A stretch of DNA of 64,000 nucleotides, taken from positions 22,987,917-23,051,916 of the forward strand of contig NC_092571.1 in the NCBI RefSeq assembly GCF_037975245.1, read 5' to 3'. This document shows positions 57,101-64,000 of this stretch, in pieces (positions within the stretch are counted from its first letter, which is position 1; each line of letters begins with the position of its first letter). Origin of the DNA: Apostichopus japonicus. Its lineage: Eukaryota > Echinodermata > Holothuroidea > Aspidochirotida > Stichopodidae. Both the position numbers and the translations under genes were made by a program. Under the pieces are notes generated by a model, which worked only from the letters and a program-made list of their open reading frames with translations, had not been told where the DNA came from and ran no database searches.

Positions 57101-60100
57101 GTCTCTATCGGCAGAATGAGTTTTACATGTAGCCGCTATAGATACTAACTACAACCAGATTGCAATTTGTTACAGAGATTATGTCTGATGTAGGCCTAAT
57201 TAGATAAATGCCACAACTTTCGGGTCTGTAAGATAATCATGAATGATGGGCTTGCAGATCATATGTATATATAAATATATACATATATATATATGTGTGT
57301 GTGTGTGTGTATATATACATATGTATATTTTACCTTAATTAGCTTATATAAACACAGCCTGTTAACTAAGTATCCCTTACACTAACTGTGGCCTGACATA
57401 GAAATGCAAGTTAGTTTAAACATTTAGGTAAAACTGTTTTACCTCCATGGTTTAAAGAACGACCACATTTTAAATTTGCAACGAGATATTATATTGTTAT
57501 AGAGTTTTCAGTAGAAACTGGTTGTGGTTTTAATCCATTCATGAGTTACTACTAGGTTGTGGGACGAACACACGGGAAACGTTTGTTGCAGCTGTCACAG
57601 AAAGAACTGTTACTGCTTAACAATATCACTGAGAAAAGCTTCAAAACTATAACCAGCCTCTACTGATAACTCTGTGAGGATCGAGTACACAAGATGATGT
57701 ATCACAAGAACGTTTCGCGAACCAATAAATCATACATTTTCTCCAATGGAGGACAGTTTCTTTTTCGCGTGCCATAGATACTCACATGTTGTAACCTTAA
57801 ACGAATGCCCCTTTAATGAAACGCAGCTGTGTACACAACTGTGCTTAGTATCTTTCTAGCCAATTTGCTAGTCCGCACCACACGGGGCTAACTGTCAAAA
57901 TGGCGTTAACGAGGTGGCTCTTTTCGAACGATTCAAATGGAAATTACAGAAGGAATTCCCAAATGCCACAAGAAAATGACACCTGAACTTCCCAATAAAT
58001 GATGCAATTTGTTGTATGTAAGCCCTCGTGGGATCTGATGATACTTTTACTGCGATTATTATGTCCTCTTCGCAGCAAATGAGATACTGGATTCAATGAC
58101 AATTTAAAAAAAAAAATAGCACTAAAGGTATTCTTACAATTACATCTAATCTACGGCACTGAATTATCAGGTTTGAAATATTCGGAAGGAAAATTATCTC
58201 CAAAATAAACTGCACCTGATGCCAAAATGATATCCGCTTCGTTCAAGTTTGATAATTCCCATACGATATAAAAAGGGAAGCCTGGGATTTTCATCAGCCC
58301 TATAGTGAAGTTGTTAAGATCGGAAGAGATGGTGAATAAGTTAAAGAAAATTCTAAACAGAGGGGTGAAAAAAAGGTTGTCAAGTTTAAGAAAGCAATGG
58401 AAACCTGTCCTGTATTATTATAAAATCAATGGTACTTGCCTATATATATAGACACAATGTTAACTACATACGATATGCTACCCAGGAGGGAAGGCTCATA
58501 TCGACTCATCATATGAAAAAGACGCCTGTAACAAACTGAAACGTCCAATGTTTGAAACAAACATGTACTTATTAGTGGCATTGATTTAGGAACACTAATA
58601 AGCACTTTTTCGTAATCGCTACCAATCTCATATATTGTTGGCAACTATGTTTCTTGTGAGGTTTGCTTTGGACTTACACAATGAATCATTAAATGTTCTG
58701 TGAAACAACGATCTGGACTAGGGAGTCAAAGCAGTCCATGTGTGGGTTACTTACAGACAGGTCGTTTGAATATATTATGCTTCACTGAGAAAAGAAAAAT
58801 AGACCATTGATTCTTATACGTTGGTATAGTTGAGACACAACGTTACGTTATGCGTATTTCAATTCACACATATCTAGACATATGCAATAGTGTTGAGCTG
58901 TGAATTTATGAATTATGATATCTTCATAGCGGCGATTTGAACGATAATTCCGTCTGCATACCCTTTAGACTATATTATGGTTCATTCTTTACTAGGTTTT
59001 CAACTTCTATTCTCTCGTGATGTTCTAAACCCTGGATTCTCAATTTATTTTCTACGAGATCCAGGAGAGAAAAAGTGGTTGCTCACATTGTACGGTAGGT
59101 TGCTAGGGCGCTGAAGCCTAGCCGACGCGCATACCTATAGTAATGCAAGATTATGTGCCGATTTGTTTTTCATTTAGGTCCGGTTTGACTTGTTTCGCTG
59201 ACCGGATTTTCCTTCTGTTGAAAACGTCTGATATGTAGTATTATAAATAACTTGTGTTCTGTTATACATTCGGTATATGGTATAGGCGTTATATCAGATA
59301 ACTTTATTTCTTCAAAACATTGATGTGTTTGGAAGGTCATGTTTCTGAATGATTTGTTGATACGTTATAAGTCATATACTATCCCTCAACTATTGTAGAC
59401 TCAACGGTTCTGAAGTCTTAAATTGTGAAAAAAAGTGTCTATAGCACATCTCTGCTCCTATATGTTAAAACTTTCTCTTACCCCTGGAATTACTCCCTAT
59501 GCTTTTACACGGTTATAGAACTGATATTCCCACAGCGCATGCTCTTAATATCGTAATGGCATTCGAAATAATTAAATGAGGCGTAAGTAGGCTAAAAATA
59601 TTCTCCGAAGATGGTATTCATACAGATCATTTTCCATAGAATGCAACACAGCGTGAAGTTCTAGGTTGCACATCGCTTTGTGGAGTGTCTGGAAAATCCA
59701 GCTGTCACTTTAAGTTCGTCCAGTTGTCAATATTATGAATCATTAGAATTTTTAAAAACTGAATTAATATCTTTTGCGTGTTGATTTGCTGTATGGTATT
59801 ACGAGGCATTGTAAAACTGCATTCCGCCATGTATACCTAGGTTTGCATGTTTATTATTGATAGCAGTTCCACAAAGTAGAGAGTCACAAAAATATGTTGC
59901 ACGCTTGAGTACATTTAACTCACACCGTGTAAAGTTTCTCAGGGATTTTGGCTATGATCATTTAAGACCACGCAATGGTCTCAAGGTAACCAGTTAGTAC
60001 GTTACAAGACGAACCTAACTCATATATATGTTACTATACTATCAAGAGTAGATGTTCACTTTTTATTACAAAAACAAAGGGTTTGATTTTAAAATTAATT

Positions 60101-60770
60101 CAATGAACGAACAAATTATTTTGCACATTTTTGCGCATATTTATGAGAAAGGAGAAAACCCTTTTTTTTCGAGAGATATGATATACAAACAAACAGAATG
60201 ATTGATACTCCACCGACAGACAAGAGTAGAAAACAAAAATATAAAACGAATGATTATCTATTGAAAGAAGCCTATATCTGAGAAGAGAAACCAAAACTCA
60301 ATTTAAGATGGAATTTTATACTATACGGCGCAGACAAACAAATTTTCTTGGTGCAATCCACATGACAGGATACTATAATTGGATTGCCAACCCGTACCGC
60401 ATCTATAAGTACTTTGAGCTGCTTAATGCGTGACATAAGCCAATATAACATCACGGAAACCGCACGTTACGTTTCAGAGAATGTTATTGAGAGAATTGCC
60501 GACGAGAAAATTTCGGTGACGAATCGATATCAATTTTGGAAGTAAATGAGGCTATAGGTCTTAAAAATCTTTCCGGTCAGAGCTTCGTCTACAAAGCAGT
60601 CCAGTCAACTTATCGACTTAGAAAATGGAAGCAAATCTTATTTAGGTAAAATGAAATACCAAAATTGCAGGTTGAAGCAAAAGTTTCATTTCGACAAAAT
60701 GTTTGTAGTGAAAAAGGTATAGCAGTTTGCTCATATAGTTTAATTATTAAAACTATTTTTAATATAATAT
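54194..60770. other. AT-rich sequence, probably upstream intron or intergenic
   Basis: Contains TA/TG simple repeats (57262-57330). A 71-codon frame without ATG on the minus strand (58429-58641) ends at a GC-type donor-like AG/GCAAGT and could be an upstream exon of the membrane-protein gene by phase, but its acceptor is poor and I do not call it. No recognised element. Confidence 0.3.
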
Positions 60771-60848
60771 TATATATATATATTTATATATATATATTTA
60801 TATATATATATATATATCTATATATATATATATATCTATGTGACAAGG

Positions 60849-60897
<49 letters not shown>
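60770..60897. repeat. Interrupted (TA)n microsatellite
   Basis: TA runs with scattered TTTATA and TATC variants, a 20-bp non-repeat break (CTATGTGACAAGGATATACA, about 60836-60855), then about 20 more TA units. Confidence 0.9.
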
Positions 60898-60898
<1 letters not shown>

Positions 60899-61643
60899 CG
60901 ATTGAATTCAAGTTGCGCGCATCCGTAGAACTTTGTGGAAAGCAAAACTCATATCTACATGGACCCTGGTCACGAGTTAAATAAGCCAATGATGTACTTT
61001 CTAAGCAAAGACACCCAAGACATGTAATATGCATGCATGGAGAAGCAATTAGTTAAATTCAATTCAAATATTTCGTGATATTATTCTCAAGGCATTTATT
61101 ACGTGTGACGTCACTACTGTAGTGAGAATAGAATTTGGTATCGATCGAAAGGCTTTCATGTACAAGCACGCGACTAATGATATAGCCTTGTGGAGGGATA
61201 AAGTATGTGCATTTATAGAAACAGCTTAATGACGTGTATGTAATCTACTGAGGCTAGTAATGTAACAGCAAGTTGAACATGCCAGTTGCACTTTATGACA
61301 ATATTTCATTTTTTTCGTTTTTTTCCTCACTATTTCGTTTGATTTGAAGTCCATGCATACGCGTCCGAAAGAGCACAGTAAGCTAGTAATAAATATCAAT
61401 AGTGAATAAATTCAAATTCCTTCATAATAAACTCGTATATGCAAAGTAAGGTTAAGCTCTAGTTTTATCTGGTACATAAGTGTGGTAGGTTTACATTATT
61501 AGGGTATTTCAAGATTGTATACATGTGTTGTGATATACATGTGAATATGTTACATATAATACATACGTAACGTAGGCTAGGTCTGACTCTAAAAGTCGAT
61601 CGTATACTCTTATTATTATGCGTGAAGGATAGTACATGGATCG
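60898..61643. other. Intergenic sequence
   Basis: Nothing recognised beyond AT-rich sequence. Confidence 0.35.
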
Positions 61644-61914
61644 TTTGGTGCGAAATCAGTGCACACTTTTGTTTTGTATATGCTTAAATTCATTAAGCAG
61701 CTCACTATATAATCCGGATACGCGTCTGTTTATTCCTCCAAGACTTTTGTTCACGGTAAAATCAAAAGGTCGCAAATTTTGGTGCGACATCAGCGCACAC
61801 TCTTGTTTTGTATGCTTAAAATCATTAAGCAACTCACTATTCCTTTAAATCCGGATACGCGTCTTGTTTTTTTCTTTCGACTTTTGTTCACGGTTAAATC
61901 ATAAGGTCGCATGT
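61644..61914. repeat. 134-bp tandem duplication
   Basis: GGTGCGAAATCAGTGCACAC at 61647 repeats as GGTGCGACATCAGCGCACAC at 61781. Both are followed by TTTTGTTTTGTAT, AAATTCATTAAGCA/AAAATCATTAAGCA, CTCACTAT, ATCCGGATACGCGTCT and CTTTTGTTCACGGT, and by AAAGGTCGCA/ATAAGGTCGCA. Confidence 0.85.
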
Positions 61915-64000
61915 ATTCAAAACTAAAATATATACCTAAGTACATCCCTCTTCCAAGCCACTCGTGAACGTCGCATCGCTATTCAATTTAAAGAAACAGA
62001 CTATATGTCATAAGATATGAAATCGAAGTACTTGTCTACATGTTTGATCCTTGTGATATAATCAGAGCGTCCTCTCAGCATCGGAGAGCCTCCTTGCATC
62101 TCAATTTGCGGAGTAATGCGCGAGGATGATTTCAGTCACTGAACAAGCGTACATTGCACTCATGAAAGACCCGAGTTCTTTCTCAAAACTTCTTTTTTTT
62201 TCTCGCTAAAAGTCTTGACGGGGCGTGTGATTCTCTAAAGATATAACGAAACAAATATGCCTGTCAGATAAACTACACGCGAGCAGGGATTGCTGCTGAT
62301 CAACAATAGAAGCAAGAGAGCAGGTTTCTATTGTCTGTGATTTCTATTGTCTGTGATAGACATAATGAAGACTCGCCTATATGTTTACGATCATGCTAAA
62401 CAGTATCAAAACACAGTGTTTATCTATCTACGAATATTTTGGGAATTGATAATGGTCTCGATGTGTGAGGGATAAGCATTTGGGGAGGGGAGGGGAGGGG
62501 GGAGGGTGTTGTAGTAAATTAAACATTGAAAAGTAACATTTGGCAACTAAGTAATGTAATGTTATTAAATATAAAATACACCAAGTATGTGCAAAAGTTC
62601 CAGTAAAGTCATATGTTAGATATGAGAACATGTGACACATATCATGCACTACACCATATAAAAACATGTCTGTAATGCACCGTTGCATAGTAAAATATTG
62701 TACACGGTACATACTGAAACATACAGCAAAGCAGAAATCTAGTTTCACCGAACAATTTTGTAACAGTACTAGCCAAACATACAACAGTTAACAATTTGAG
62801 CATCATACAACAAAACACAATACAGCCCTATATAGGAACTCAAGGCCACGACTTGTCTACGAACTACAACGGCAAATCTCTCCGGCGGAAGTTGAAAATC
62901 TTTCAAATAAACAGCACTTTCGTAACTTTGTAATTCAAAATCAACATCAAACGATCAGGCAAAAACACCTTGGATTTAAAGTATGTTTCTCTGTTTACTT
63001 TTAAAATCCAAATCACGAATTATAACATACGATTCAAAAGCTGTTTTACCCTGGTTCCTTACTCTTCTTTTCTACAAATGCATATTATGATTCCTCATCT
63101 TAAATCACACGGTAACCCAGAGCGTTTGGCTCTTGAGAAATGGTTTTCGAAAATCAGATTATAAGATCGAGAGGCATGCCTACAGTGGTTTCCTTATTAG
63201 TTCTCACAATCACAACACAAGGACAAACTGTGTAAGGCTGTTTGTTGTAAGGCAAGGAAGGCGAGAAAGATATCAAAATAAAAAATAAATTAAAAATTAA
63301 AAAACGACGATGAAGCTTGAAGGCTAGACCTCAAAGAAAAAAAAAAGTATTGATTAAAAATTGAAAACTTAAAGTGCTAATTTGAAGCTGTGCAAGGACA
63401 AGTTTTTCTGGCCAACGTTAAAGCAAATTCTATTATAAACCCGAGGGACGATGCTTTGTACCGCGGTTTAACTGTACTCTATGTCACAAGGAAGTTAGAT
63501 TAACCAACACGAAAAGAAAAAGAAATAAAATATCGCCTCACCCCTTTTGGCATTGCAAGAGATAACAGCTTATCAATGTTGATTATATTATGTCTTCATG
63601 TATGACCTTACCGGCAATTATAATTAATCTAAAGTGGTGGGGGGGGGGGTGGATATTATATATAAAAAGGGTTTATGTTAAGATTTGAAAAGTAAAGGTA
63701 TGAAAATATTTCACATCCAGAGTTATAGCACGTATAGGATCCTTAGAGAGTAATCTCGTTGTAAGGTTGCGAAAGTACTCAATATGTTTTGGAGGATATG
63801 AATGAATACGCGAAACGAGATGGGTTGAAAGCTAAAGTGGATATTAATGTTACGTTATTTTATGTCAATGTTGATGTTCAATATAACACCCAATGGTTCT
63901 ATTTGTAGAGGAAACTGTATAACAGGGTACTGATTTATAAGGCATGGGGCATGGGCAGTATGGGCACAATATTACTCTGCTCTATTTGGTAAATAGTAGT
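61915..64000. other. Intergenic sequence
   Basis: Contains a strong G-quadruplex-type run at 62482-62506 and a poly(G) run at about 63638-63650. No exon or mobile element recognised; a 118-codon minus-strand frame at 62428-62784 is low in complexity and not credited. Confidence 0.35.

Noticed and set aside
58429-58641. 71-codon minus-strand frame ending at AG/GCAAGT
   Set aside because: Phase would fit the membrane-protein exon, but the donor is the rare GC type and no pyrimidine-rich acceptor precedes it.

Overview
This is a 64 kb piece of an AT-rich animal nuclear genome. Exons have GT/AG splice sites and lie far apart, the intergenic DNA is full of decayed transposons, and there is no operon or prokaryotic structure. 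Nothing names the species. The mix of elements (a Penelope-type retroelement with a GIY-YIG nuclease, a non-LTR retrotransposon with a gag-like ORF1, many hAT-like short elements, a relic of a P2X7-type C-terminal 'ballast' domain) together with an immunoglobulin/mucin receptor points to a marine invertebrate deuterostome. An echinoderm, perhaps a sea cucumber, is my guess rather than a demonstrated assignment.

Protein-coding content is thin. (1) A small family of secreted proteins that I do not recognise has a last exon at 554-1296 (+), a complete two-exon gene at 41048-43167 (-), and a broken third copy at 46372-46908 (-). The two intact last exons are both exactly 743 nt. (2) 24826-27108 (+) encodes a 760-residue type I membrane protein with a signal peptide, about three Ig-like domains, a long Thr/Ser-rich stalk containing three 147-bp repeats, one membrane helix and a short tail. 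(3) Two phase-matched exons at 54028-54193 and 51968-52124 (-) belong to an unidentified membrane protein gene. A few weaker exon candidates are listed with low confidence.

Mobile DNA dominates. 4691-8545 is a 3.9 kb element with inverted ends and TTAA target duplications. It carries the relic of a P2X7-ballast gene and has a 219-bp deletion derivative at 38855-39073. 9581-14837 is a non-LTR retrotransposon split by two insertions: a nested set of inverted-repeat elements (11045-12937, containing 11480-12818, containing 12064-12290), and a 5'-truncated Penelope-like element (about 13291-14699) with a hammerhead-like motif near its 3' end. 17396-18063 is a foldback element inserted into a 159-bp tandem array. 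hAT-like short elements lie at 33652-34104 and 44394-44768. A tRNA-derived SINE family has copies at 3850-4066 and 33203-33432.

Two related sequences, at 32416-32590 and 39076-39248, begin with or contain the 5' domain of U2 snRNA but continue into a different structured body. They may be divergent U2-like snRNA genes or a U2-headed repeat family, and are the least expected signal in the window. A local segmental duplication (about 41.2-44.2 kb copied to 46.4-47.4 kb) produced the broken third copy of the secreted-protein gene. The rest, especially 48-51.9 kb and 54.7-64 kb, is mostly AT-rich intergenic or intronic sequence in which I see little.
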